DNA of 64,000 nucleotides. Source: Acholoe squamosa. Lineage: Eukaryota; Annelida; Polychaeta; Phyllodocida; Polynoidae. The position numbers were made by a program, and so were the translations under genes. Shown one piece after another: positions 44,201 through 54,409 of this stretch (position 1 is the first letter of the stretch; each line of letters starts with the position of its first letter). The DNA is taken from the NCBI GenBank assembly GCA_949317995.1, contig OX439049.1, forward strand, positions 64,841,247 through 64,905,246, written 5' to 3'. The notes beneath the pieces were generated by a model that was not told the origin of the DNA, did no database searches, and saw nothing but the letters and a program-made list of their open reading frames with translations.

Positions 44201-45430
44201 TCTAGATAAGCCCCACATGTAAGGTGCCCAGTGAGGTACTATAGTCTAGATAAGCCCCACATGTAAGATGCCTAGTGAGGTACTATAGTCTAGATAAGCC
44301 CCACATGTAAGGTGTCTAGTGAGGTACTATAGTCTAGATAAGCCCCACATGTAAGATGCCTAGTGAGGTACTATAGTCTAGATAAGCCCCACATGTAAGG
44401 TGCCTAGTGAGGTACTATAGTCTAGATAAGCCCCACATGTAATGTGACTAGTGAGGTACTATAGTCTAGATAAGCCCCACATGTAAGGTGCCTAGTGAGG
44501 TACTATAGTCTAGATAAGCCCCACATGTAATGTGCCCAGTGAGGTACTATAGTCTAGATAAGCCCCACATGTAAGGTGCCCAGTGAGATAGTATAGTCTA
44601 GATAAGCCCCACATGTAAGGTGCCCAGTGAGGTAGTATAGTCTAGATAAGCCCCACATGAAAGGTGCCCAGTGAGGTACTATAGTCTAGATAAGCCCCAC
44701 ATGTAAGGTGCCCAGTGAGGTACTATAGTCTAGATAAGCCCCACATGTAAGGTGCCCAGTGAGGTACTATAGTCTAGATAAGCCCCACATGTAAGGTGCC
44801 TAGTGAGGTACTATAGTCTAGATAAGCCCCACATGTAATGTGACTAGTGAGGTACTATAGTCTAGATAAGCCCCACATGTAAGGTGTCTAGTGAGGTACT
44901 ATAGTCTAGATAAGAAAAGCCCCACATGTAAGGTGCCTAGTGAGGTACTATAGTCTAGATAAGCCCCACATGTAATGTGACTAGTGAGGTACTATAGTCT
45001 AGATAAGCCCCACATGTAAGGTGCCTAGTGAGGTACTATAGTCTAGATAAGCCCCACATGTAAGATGCCTAGTGAGGTACTATAGTCTAGATAAGCCCCA
45101 CATGTAAGGTGCCCAGTGAGGTACTATAGTCTAGATAAGCCCCACATGTAAGGTGCCAAGTGAGTTAGTATAGTCTAGATAAGTCCCACATGTAAGATGC
45201 CTAGTGAGGTACTATAGTCTAGATAAGCCCCACATGTAAGGTGCCCAGTGAGGTACTATAGTCTAGATAAGCCCCACATGTAAGGTGCCAAGTGAGGTAC
45301 TATAGTCTAGATAAGCCCCACATGTAAGGTGCCCAGTGAGGTACTATAGTCTAGATAAGCCCCACATGTAATGTGACTAGTGAGGTACTATAGTCTAGAT
45401 AAGCCCCACATGTAAGGTGCCCAGTGAGGT
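35227..45430. repeat. 10.2-kb minisatellite of a 44/49-bp unit, roughly 225 copies
   Basis: Unit cccacatgtaaggtgcctag + tgaggtactatagtctagat + aag. The basic period is 44 bp; two 5-bp-longer forms exist (ataaataaag and ataagaaaag junctions). Recurrent variants (tgcccag, tgtctag, tgactag, aagtccc, gttagtatag) are arranged in blocks, some copied as higher-order units. The founder lies in the interspersed repeat at its left edge (ttactatagtctagataaat near 35220). Non-coding; stops in all frames. Confidence 0.97.
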
Positions 45431-46140
45431 ATGGGACATGAACAGTTAGTGTCTGATCCATGACATCACAGGCACCTGAATCAAGGCTAAACTCCCAACT
45501 ATGAGAGCGCTAGGATCGACGGCAACCCTCTCTATAAGGCTCAGTGTGGGATCATCCCTACATATAACCTGTGCCTTACACTCTGTTACCCTACATTGAG
45601 TCCCATGTTCCTTAAATCTATTGCTGATGTGAAAGGAGTTTTAATAGGTTGATTTTATTATGTGCCTGGTAAGCCTGTGCCAAAAGCTCTGCAGCTTAAA
45701 CCTTTAAAGGTCTCTGATACATTAATGCATCCTTGGTCACTGGGTCCTTTGGAATTTCTTTTCTGCAGCCCCAGACAGAGTCTTGCAAAAACAAAAATAC
45801 CCAAGAATAATTTTATTCAGATAATGAAAAAAGAAAGTTTCATGACGAAATGAGTGCTTCATAGTGTAAGAAATGAGGGCTGGTTGATGCATAAAATGTT
45901 GATTGATTGATTGATTTGTGTTTTACAGCACTTTAGCGGCACTAAGTGGCTATCCCGTGCTTCACAGGTTGATAATTTAACAGAGGAATGTGTCAGTGCC
46001 CGCGCATATGTGCACCACACACATCCTGAGGGGATAGGAAAGAGGAGATATAGACCCTTTTAAGTGGGCTAGGGAAGCCCGTGCATAAAATGTGTGCTTC
46101 ATGCTACACATAATGAGTTTTCAGATGTACGAAATAATTG
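45431..46140. repeat. Gene-free DNA with a SINE-like interspersed repeat (45895-46085)
   Basis: The part from gattgattgattgatttgtg through gtgttttacagc to ctagggaagcccg looks like a dispersed repeat. A TGATT-rich head followed by 'tgtgttttac' is a pattern I associate with repeats of marine invertebrates; this is inference. A MITE-like scrap is near 45700. Confidence 0.4.
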
Positions 46141-46154
46141 CTTCATGACTCAAG

Positions 46155-46395
46155 AAACCAGTGCTTCATGATACACAAAACGAGTGCTTCATGATGCACA
46201 AAACGAGTGCCTCATGATACACAAAACGAGTGTTTCATGATGCACAAAACGAGTGCTTCATGATGCACAAAATGTGTGCTTCATGATGCACAAAATGTGT
46301 GCTTCATGATGCACAAAATGAGTGCTGCATGATGCACAAAATGAGTGCTGCATGATGCACAAAATGTGTGCTTCATGATACACAAAATGAGTGCT
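46155..46395. repeat. 23-bp tandem repeat, about 10 copies
   Basis: Unit gagtgcttcatgatgcacaa + aac or aat. Degenerate at both edges. Confidence 0.9.
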
Positions 46396-46639
46396 TTATT
46401 ATTTATGAAAGAAATGTTGGTTGATGCAGTAAGGTGTTCGTCATGTACACTATGTATACTGCATGAGTCAGGCTACTCTTGTCAGATCGTGTCAAACACT
46501 CATGCACTGTACACACTTTATATAGAGGACATGTCCCGGGGCAGTGACTTAAATAGTAGTATTAGGTTACCGGGGAGCACTAACGACACACGTCACACCG
46601 CTTTGTATGCTCTAATGATAGTCTTATTCATGGATGATT

Positions 46640-46760
46640 TAATAAGTCAGTCACCTCACATAATGTTACATCAGGAACTAATGCATTACTACAATATGAT
46701 ATCATCACATACTGTTTGAACTAATGCATTACTACAATATAATATCATTATATAATGTGA
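46640..46760. repeat. Short direct repeats at the 5' flank of the LINE complex
   Basis: actaatgcattactacaata occurs at 46677 and 46720. A further copy (gcagtactacaatatgatat) follows the outer poly(A) tail at about 54355, joined to the same ttatgttacatcaggaac seen at 46660. The LINE landed in, or duplicated, this block. Confidence 0.7.
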
Positions 46761-46902
46761 GAACTAAATGTGAGAACTATATTTCTGTGTTTCCTGGTTA
46801 ACCTACTGCCCAAATCTGCCAATCAATGGTCGAACACTGCTTACCAGGCCACAAGAGCCGTATGGTAAACTATAGGGGGGTTTCATTTTTTGTTTTATAT
46901 TT

Positions 46903-48400
46903 TTGTCTGAATTATATGAGTGTTTACGAAAAAAATCGTTGTGGTTCTGCACTAAAGCTAATGGGACGTATAGAGATAAATGTCACTACGTATTTGGCGT
47001 GAATAAGAAATTGTTCAAAAAGGGCTTTACTACTGTTCATTTAAATGCCAGGAGTGTACGAAATAAGTTTACCAGTTTAACTGAAGAATTAAGTGGTAAT
47101 GATATTGATATCATTCTTTTTTTCAGAAACATGGTTAAATGACACAGATAATAGTAATTTGTACTCATTCCCCAGATATACTTTATTTAGACAAGATCGT
47201 GTATCAATCTTTAGAGGGGGTGGTTTATGCGCTCATGTGGATGAACAGGTGTCTTGTTCCACTGATGTATTTAAGTACCTAAACAGGTGTACTGATGATA
47301 TTGAGATACAATGGCTTATTTCAATTAAAGGTCATGCTAAAAAAACTATTATTTGTAACGTCTACAGACCTCCAAGTGGGTCTTTACAAGAGTTTTGTAA
47401 CATATTTAAGGCTCTACTTTTACAAATTAATAACATTGATTTATACGATTTGTTTCTAATTGGAGACTTTAATGTAAATGTATTAGTGAATTCCCCGGAA
47501 AAGAGAATTCTGTATGAGACCATGGATCAATTTCATTTAACCCAACTCGTAAATAATGTGACTACCACATCTGGCTCAAATACCTGTATAGATTTGATTT
47601 TTACAAATTGTGACAATGTGATTGCATCTGGACCGGTCGATATACACTTGAGTGACCACCTTCCTATACATTTTACCAAGCGTCGTGTTCATGTTAAAAA
47701 TAAATACAGGTCCTTCTTGGGTAGGTCTTATAAAAATTTTGATAAGAAAAAATACTTGCAGGACCTTGATAATGTAGACTGGACTTATTTTGATAATTGT
47801 CAAGATTCTACAGAATGCTGGAATACCTTGGAGAATATTCTTAAACGTCTTTTAGATGTTCAATGTCCTGTACAGCAATTTAAGGTTTTAGACAAACCCA
47901 AACCCTGGATAACTAATTATCTTATTGAGAGAATAAATGATAAAAACTCATTGTTATGGGAAGCTAGGACAGGTAACAGTATTATTACATGGCATAGAGC
48001 TAGGGCTTTAAGGAATATTGTTAATATGGAAATAGAAAATGCTCGTAATGATTATTATTGCAATCTAACTGATTTACATATTGGAGACTCAAAACGGTTC
48101 TGGTCTTCAATTAAAGAGGTAGTACCGGGTAGTAAGAATTCAACCAAGACAATCAACTTGGTGGACTCAGATGGTAATTCAATTACAATGGATAGTACAG
48201 CAGAGTATGTTAATAATTTTTTTGCACAAATTGGTCCTAAATTAGCAGAAGCTCATACGAGAGACTTTGTTTTTGCAGGTAAGAGCTGCACTATTGATAT
48301 GCCTCAGCTTGACTTTACAGATGATGATATAATTGCATGTATTAAGGACATAGACACATCTAAATCATCCGCCATTGAATACTTACCTACACATATTTTT
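46903..48400 (+). pseudogene. LINE A ORF2, endonuclease region (frameshifted)
   Basis: APE-type motifs in order: HLNARSVRNK, SETWL, YRPPSG, GDFNVNV, IDLIFTN and SDHLPIHF. A frameshift in the T-run near 47118 (attctttttttcag) separates the first 75 codons from the rest. Family role: nicks target DNA for reverse transcription. The frame then runs into the 208-bp insertion and stops. Confidence 0.9.
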
Positions 48401-48608
48401 TAGTGCCTCCCACGCCGCGTAGCGGCGGTACCGCGAAGCGGTACGGGAGTGCGCTATGATGATTGCATTTGCCCCATGTGATGAGATCTCACAATACAAA
48501 ATTACTGAATAGAGAAATTGATAATTTTGAAACCTTCTTTATGTCTGCTTTTATGAGACATGTCATCAAACACTGGTATACCGACATTAACAGCGGGAGG
48601 CGTTTTTT
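48401..48608. mobile_element. 208-bp insertion with GC-rich double hairpin inside LINE A
   Basis: Removing exactly this stretch restores the LINE frame (HIF|YVVTTAFLVKSAML). Near its left end are gcctccc and two hairpins (cgccgcgtagcggcg, taccgcgaagcggta). Near its right end gggaggc is the inverted match. T-run flanks (tttttta, ttttttta) may be a target duplication. A small foldback DNA element is likely. Confidence 0.65.
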
Positions 48609-48789
48609 TACGTGGTCACAACCGCATTTCTTGTTAAATCAGCCATGCTCCACAAGCCTGATAAATTTATTAAGATCATAAATCTGTGTACCACAACTTG
48701 TATTATACCTGATTGCTGGGAGATAGCCACAGTAACTCCCCTACCTAAGGGGGGGGTTCCATCTAATGTATCGAATTATCGCCCCATTA
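48609..48789 (+). pseudogene. LINE A ORF2, N-terminal RT segment
   Basis: Encodes CIIPDCWEIATVTPLPKGG, then SNYRPI, the typical start of LINE RT, cut at 'YRPI' by the TA-flanked element. Confidence 0.85.
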
Positions 48790-50413
48790 CCCAGCAAATT
48801 GTCGTGACTCCTCGTCAACCTGTGTGAAGTGGCTCACACATGTCGCTAGATGGAACACGACGTCGCTATAGCACAAGATCACCAGGAATAGCAATGGTGG
48901 TGATCACATGGCCTCACCTCAGATGGCGAGGATGGTGATCACTCATCCTCACCAGGGATGGCGACATGAGTGATCACTCACTTCGCTAGATGAGACGCAC
49001 ACCACGTCATAATGCACATTCACCATGGTTGGCAAGGATTGTGATCAGTCACCTCGCTAGATGAAACACGTACCTCGTGATAGCACAGGTTCACCACAGA
49101 TGGTGAGGATCTTGATCAGCCACACTCACCAGGGATGGCGACACAAGTGATCACTCACCTGGCTAGATGAAACGTGCACCATGCCATAGCGCATGTTTAC
49201 CACGGTTGGCGAGGATCATGATGACTCACACTCACCAGGGATGGCAAGGCGGTTGATCACTCACCTCGCTAGATGAAATGCGCACCACGTCATAGCGCAG
49301 GTTCACCATGGATGGCGAGAGTGGTGATCACTCAGACTCACCAGTGATGGCGACGCTGGTGATTACTCACCTTGTTAAATGAAAAGCTCATGATCATCGA
49401 CATTGGTAATCATGCAGCCTCACATCTGCCAGATCAAAGTATGTTTTGCCAGAGAAGATATTGCCATATGTATCTTCCCTCTAACCACAGACAAGGTGTT
49501 GATATTTCCCTATGTATTTTTCCTTATAACCAGAGAAAAGGTGTTTATGGATAGTTGCTTTCATTTTAGAGATACCTCTATCTAAAATCAATTGATATTC
49601 TCTCTATATAATCTTGTTTGATTCAACTCTGAAGTATTACATGGAAATCAGTGTGAAACAAAGCACATTTGATACATATGGGACTTATACTTCATGCCCA
49701 CACTTCCTAGATAGGCTACATGTTGAACAGTGGTGCTGTCTCAACAACTTTGGCAATGGTGGTGAGAAGTTGCCACTGTGAGTGAGAGTGAGTGACAGAT
49801 GATGCAATCCTCAGAGAGCATTGACTTGGAGTGACACAAATTCACGTATTGAGTGAGACCAATGTTGGCAATGGTGGTGATAAGTCGCCATTTTGAGAGA
49901 AGATTAACTAGGAGTGATACAAACTCACGCAGTGAGTGAGAGCCATGTGGCAATGCAGGTGAAAAGTTGCCATTCTGAATAAGAGTTGACAAACAGTGGC
50001 ACATATTGACGGAGTGAGTGAGATCCATGTTGGCGATGGTGGTGATAAGCTGCCATTCTGAGTGAGAGTTGACTGGGAGTGGCACATAATCACACAATGA
50101 GTCAGATCCATGTTGGCGATGGTTGGGATAAGCCGCCATTCTGACTGAGAGTTGACAGGCAGTGACACATACTCATGCAGTGAGTTAGATCCTGTTGGCG
50201 ACTGTTGTGATAAATCTCCATGCTTTGTGAGGGATGACAAGGGGTGGCACATACTCACGCAGTGAGTGAGATCATGTTGGCAACTGTTGTGATAAATCAC
50301 CATGCCATGTGAGACTGACACACAGTGGCGAAAGATGACGCAGTGAGTTATCACTCAGAAAGGAGTCACCATTGATGAGCAATCATGGCGACAGATAACA
50401 ACAATTTGCTGGG
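48790..50413. mobile_element. 1.62-kb non-autonomous DNA transposon with TA target duplication
   Basis: TIR CCCAGCAAATTGT at 48790 and its exact complement ending at 50413. TA flanks on both sides (48788-48789, 50414-50415). Removing the element and one TA restores the RT frame as YRPI-S-VLPVPGK. The left half has ~80-bp repeats (gatcactcacctcgctagat), the right half ~85-bp repeats (tgttggcgatggtggtgata). No transposase. The TA duplication suggests Tc1/mariner-type mobilisation, which is inference. Confidence 0.88.
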
Positions 50414-51695
50414 TAGTGTGTTACCTGTACCTGGCAAGATCTTGGAAAGATTGATCCATACAGCAATATCGAGACACATTGAAAATTATGATTTATTGGC
50501 AAAAAATCAAGGAGGATATCAAAAAAATAAATCGACCCTAGACACTATCTCTAAATTTGTAAACCATGTGTTAAGCAATAGAAATTCTTGCAACATTACT
50601 TTGGCAGCTTTTATTGATATAAAGAAGGCATTTGATTCCGTTAACTACATAATATTACTTAATAAATTAGAAAATTATGGTATTCGTAATAGAAATCTCA
50701 CATTAATAGAAAATTACCTTTCAAGACGCCAACAATGTTCAATTGCCAACCATTGTAGATCTACTAAGGCAGGTTTATCATGTGGGGTCCCACAAGGCTC
50801 AATTTTGGGCCCTTTATTTTTTCTTTTATATATAAATGACTGTATTAGTTCTACTGATGTACATGAAACTCTGTTATTTGCTGACGATTCAGTACTGTTT
50901 GTATCTGGCAAATCACTTGATGTTCTATCTGCTCAGTTAACCACAGCGTTGGACAAGTTTTATAAATGGTCATCGTCAAACAAATTAACCATGAATGAGT
51001 CCAAGACCAAAATTATGTTATTTGCCTCCGCCATTAAACTAAAAAAGCTGCAAAAGCCAAGAATTAAATTGAATGGTAAGGAATTAATGTCAGTTATATC
51101 TTACAAGTATCTAGGGGTCACTTTAGACCAGCAGTTGAATTTTAATAAGCATGTGTCAAATCTCATAAATAGCTTACGGTATAAGTCTCTATTAATGCAC
51201 AAAACTAGAAAGCACATGACCCTGACAGCCAGGCTAAAAATGTATAAAGCACATATACTTCCTGTGATAGATTATTGTGACATTTTATATGTAGGTGCAA
51301 AAGGCACTCTCTTAGAAGAGCTCCAACGTATGCAAAACAAGTGTCTTAAAACCTGTTTTAATTTTCATATCTTAACGGCAACAAATTTGGTACATGCGAG
51401 AGCTGAATTTCCTATGTTTGAACATAGAAGAACTTTTCATATTAAATGTCATGCATTCAAAAGATCATTACATAATGATTACCTCTCTGATAAGCAAAGG
51501 GTAACGAGGTTCTCATCAGCTCCCATCCTGAAGTATCAGAAAATAAATTGTAAAGCATATGAGATGAGTCCTGAAGTACGGTGTGGACAGTTGTGGAATG
51601 CCCTATCACCTGACGTGAGAAACATTGTTGAATATGATGTCTTTAAAGACAAAATGAAGCAAAAAATGCTCGATACTATTGAAAATCTTGACTGA
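50414..51695 (+). pseudogene. LINE A ORF2, reverse transcriptase and C-terminal region
   Basis: RT motifs: AFIDIKKAFDSVNY, GVPQGSILGPLFFLLYINDC, LLFADDSVLF and YKYLGVTLDQQLNFNKH, followed by a C-terminal region with CHAFKRS and MSPEVRCGQLWNALS. The catalytic F-A-D-D is intact. Broken upstream by the DNA element. Confidence 0.93.
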
Positions 51696-51828
51696 ACCAC
51701 ACGACATTACTGATATTGTAAAGGAGTAGACTGTGGGTTTAATATTTATAGGGTTTTTAAGTATTATTTTTGTTAAGAGGGTACTGGGTATATGGATGGC
51801 TTAAATGTTCATGATATGGATGGCTTAA

Positions 51829-52476
51829 ATGTTCATGGTCAATGAGAGAAGGAAAATTGTAATTATTCAAGGACTGTCATACAGCGCTGATGAGCATTTA
51901 TTGGAAAAGGTTGGTAAATTGTTCCGAGATATTCGCGCAGAATGGGACATCTCTTGCGTAGAAAGTGTCATGCACGATGATACCCCGATCCAAGATGGCG
52001 GCGCCCAGGCGAAAACAAATATACCTGTCCGGCTAGTGTTTAAAAGACCTGATATTAAAGCGAAAATGATGAAAAAACTGAAAAATCTCAAGGGCAAGCA
52101 GGAATACATGAAAGTATCGATCGGTGACGAATTAAACGACAAGGAATTCAAGAGCTTTAATGACCTAAGATGTATGTACTTTCACGCAAAGGCGAGTGGG
52201 TATCGAGTTCAACTTAGACAACGTTCTATAATCCTTGAAGGTAAATCCTATGGACATCACTTGTTAAATGCCCTGCCATACGACGACTTAAACATGGAAA
52301 AGGCCACAACAGCCAGTACACCTGATGGGGTAATGTATAGGTCTCCATATAATAGACTGTCAAACCTCTATATGTCACCCTTCAAAATGGAGGGAGTGGA
52401 CTATTGTTGTGCTGAGCAGGCCTTTCAGGCCCAAAAAGCAGTCTACTGTAAAGACCCACCTGGGCATTTAATATAG
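51829..52476 (+). CDS. LINE ORF1-like protein fused to a truncated NADAR domain
   Basis: 215 codons. The N-terminal half (RKIVIIQGLSYS, VRLVFKRPDIKAKMMKKLK, KVSIGDELNDKEF, QRSIILEGKSY) follows the RRM plus C-terminal domain pattern of L1-type ORF1 proteins. The C-terminal 45 residues (YNRLSNLYMSPFKMEGV, then CAEQAFQAQKA) match the start of the NADAR fold (YbiA-like, NAD/ADP-ribose-linked N-glycosidase superfamily). The frame ends at the first deletion point, so the NADAR domain is cut. The ATG at 51829 may belong to LINE A 3' UTR; 51838 is an alternative start. Confidence 0.75.
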   Translation: MFMVNERRKIVIIQGLSYSADEHLLEKVGKLFRDIRAEWDISCVESVMHDDTPIQDGGAQAKTNIPVRLVFKRPDIKAKMMKKLKNLKGKQEYMKVSIGDELNDKEFKSFNDLRCMYFHAKASGYRVQLRQRSIILEGKSYGHHLLNALPYDDLNMEKATTASTPDGVMYRSPYNRLSNLYMSPFKMEGVDYCCAEQAFQAQKAVYCKDPPGHLI

Positions 52477-52483
52477 TAAACGT

Positions 52484-52969
52484 CTACTGTATGAAACCAT
52501 GGATCAATTTAATCTGGTTCAACTTGTAAACAAGGTTACTACTACATCTGGTTCAAATACCTGTATTGATTTAATTTTTACTAATTCAAATACTGTTATT
52601 TCCTCGGGCCCAGTGAATATACATCTCAGTGATCATCTACCGGTTCATTTTACAAAAAGACATGTCCACGTAAAAAACTCATATCGTACCTTCATGGGAA
52701 GATCTTATAAAAATTTAGATATGGCAAAATACCTAAGGGACCTTGATGAAATTGATTGGGACTATTTTGATCAATGTCAAGATCCGACTGAATGTTGGAT
52801 TACTTTGGAAAACATTTTAAAAAGAGTTTTAGATACTCAATGCCCTGTTAAACAGTTTAAAGTATTGGACAAGCCTAAACCATGGATGACAAATTATTTA
52901 ATTGAAAGAATTAATGATAAAAATGCAGCTCTGGCAGAAGCCAGGAAAGCAAATAGTATCATTATATAA
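52484..52969 (+). pseudogene. LINE B endonuclease C-terminal fragment
   Basis: Closely matches LINE A 47506-47980: ETMDQFNLVQLVNKVTTTSG, IDLIFTNS, SDHLPVHF and DKPKPWMTNYLIERINDKN. It lacks the N-terminal endonuclease motifs. Confidence 0.88.
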
Positions 52970-53601
52970 AACCTAAGATTGAATTAAATGGTAAGGAACT
53001 TATGTCTGTTATTTCTTATAAATACCTTGGTGTATTATTAGACCAACAACTAAATTTTAATATGTATGTATCTCAAATTATCAAGAGTATTAGATATAAA
53101 TCATTATTATTGTATAAGACAAGAAAGTGCATGTCTCAATCAGCTAGACTTAAAATGTACAAATCACACATTCTCCCAGTCATAGATTATTGTGATATCC
53201 TGTATATTGGCTCCAAAGGAACTTTGTTAGATGAGCTTCAACGGATGCAGAACAAATGTTTGAAGACATGTTTTGATCTACACATACTGGCTAATACAAA
53301 TACGGTGCATGTAAAAGCTGACGTGCCTAAACTTAAATATAGGAGAGAATATCATGTTAAGTGTCATGCTTTTAAGAAGGCCCAAAATCCTATTAATTTA
53401 ACTGACAAAGTCAGAACTACACGATTTTCCCTAGCGCCAGTATTAAAATACTCAAGAATTAATTGTTCATCATATGAAATGTCTCCAGAAGTTTTGTGTG
53501 GACAATCTTGGAATGCCCTTCCATCAAGTGTACGTAATATTGAAGATTATGATACTTTCAAAGACAAAATGAAAAAGGAAATGCAAGACACCATTATGTA
53601 A
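52970..53601 (+). pseudogene. LINE B RT C-terminal fragment
   Basis: Begins at KPKIELNGKELM (LINE A has KPRIKLNGKELM) and continues through YKYLGVLLDQQLNFNMY to the stop. The palm domain with FADD is deleted; the frame differs from the preceding fragment. Confidence 0.88.
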
Positions 53602-54409
53602 TACCCCGTTGTAGAACTATCACTGCTGCTAATATGAGTGTGTATATTTTGGGGTTTTATCTTGTAGGGTTCATTTAACAATTTCTTTTTTTAAAGGGGA
53701 TACAGGGGTATGAAAGGCTTAAAGTGTATGAAGGTTGACTCCATTTTCCAGTATATGCTAGGTCACTAGGAAAGACAATTCATGTCGGACCCTTTATCTT
53801 TATATGGTTGGACCATAACAACAGTTTACTGATGGTCCCTCCATGAACTTCTTAGCCAAATGTGATGTATTGTACTTATGATACACTTTGTTACTTCATG
53901 TGTGGATTAAAAAATTTCTTATCTATTGTATACTTTTATATGATAGTTTACCAGGATGTACCACAAACTGATCTTCTATTGTTGAGCTTACAGTGTATTG
54001 ATGAACTTGTATATGAATGTATGACACGTTTAGGCTAATAAAGTTTAAATCTTTTAAAAAAAAAATGATTGTACTGACTCCTTCTTTCTATAATGTACTT
54101 GTCAAAAGGATGGAATTCTCATGACGAACACTTATCTTTATATGGGGGGGGCCATAACATCAGTTCACTGATGGTCCCTCCATGAACTAGTTAGCCAATG
54201 TTATGAAGTTTATATAATAGTTGCATACTGATTTTGTTTATGTTTAAAATAATATATTGAGATTTGACAACACAGTATGTACCGATAAGACCAGACTTAT
54301 GATTGTATAGTTTTGTGGCTAATAAAGTTTAAATGTTTCAAAAAAAAAAAAAAATGCAGTACTACAATATGATATCATCACATTATGTTACATCAGGAAC
54401 ACAAACATT

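Larger units (their letters stand above)
51841..54066 (+). mobile_element. LINE B, second copy inserted in LINE A 3' UTR
   Basis: Consists of an ORF1-like frame with a NADAR start (51829-52476), an endonuclease C-terminal fragment (52484-52969), an RT C-terminal fragment (52970-53601), a 3' UTR and a poly(A) run (about 54056-54065). LINE A's 3' UTR resumes just after with the homologous tgactcc...cttatctttatatgg. The 5' edge is approximate. Two internal deletions. Confidence 0.8.
46903..54353 (+). mobile_element. Nested LINE complex (outer copy, LINE A)
   Basis: Outer non-LTR retrotransposon: endonuclease part 46903-48400, RT start 48609-48789, RT main part 50414-51695, 3' UTR start 51696-51840, and 3' tail 54067-54337 with gctaataaagtttaaat and poly(A). 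Interrupted by a 208-bp insertion, a 1.6-kb TA-flanked element, and a second LINE copy in the 3' UTR. By its motifs (APE-type endonuclease, LFADDSVLF RT) it belongs with CR1/Jockey-like LINEs; the exact clade is not determined. Confidence 0.88.

Noticed and set aside
35227-45430. Centromeric satellite or replication origin
   Set aside because: Only one array on one window, with no CENP-B-like box or other supporting sign recognised. Described only as a minisatellite.
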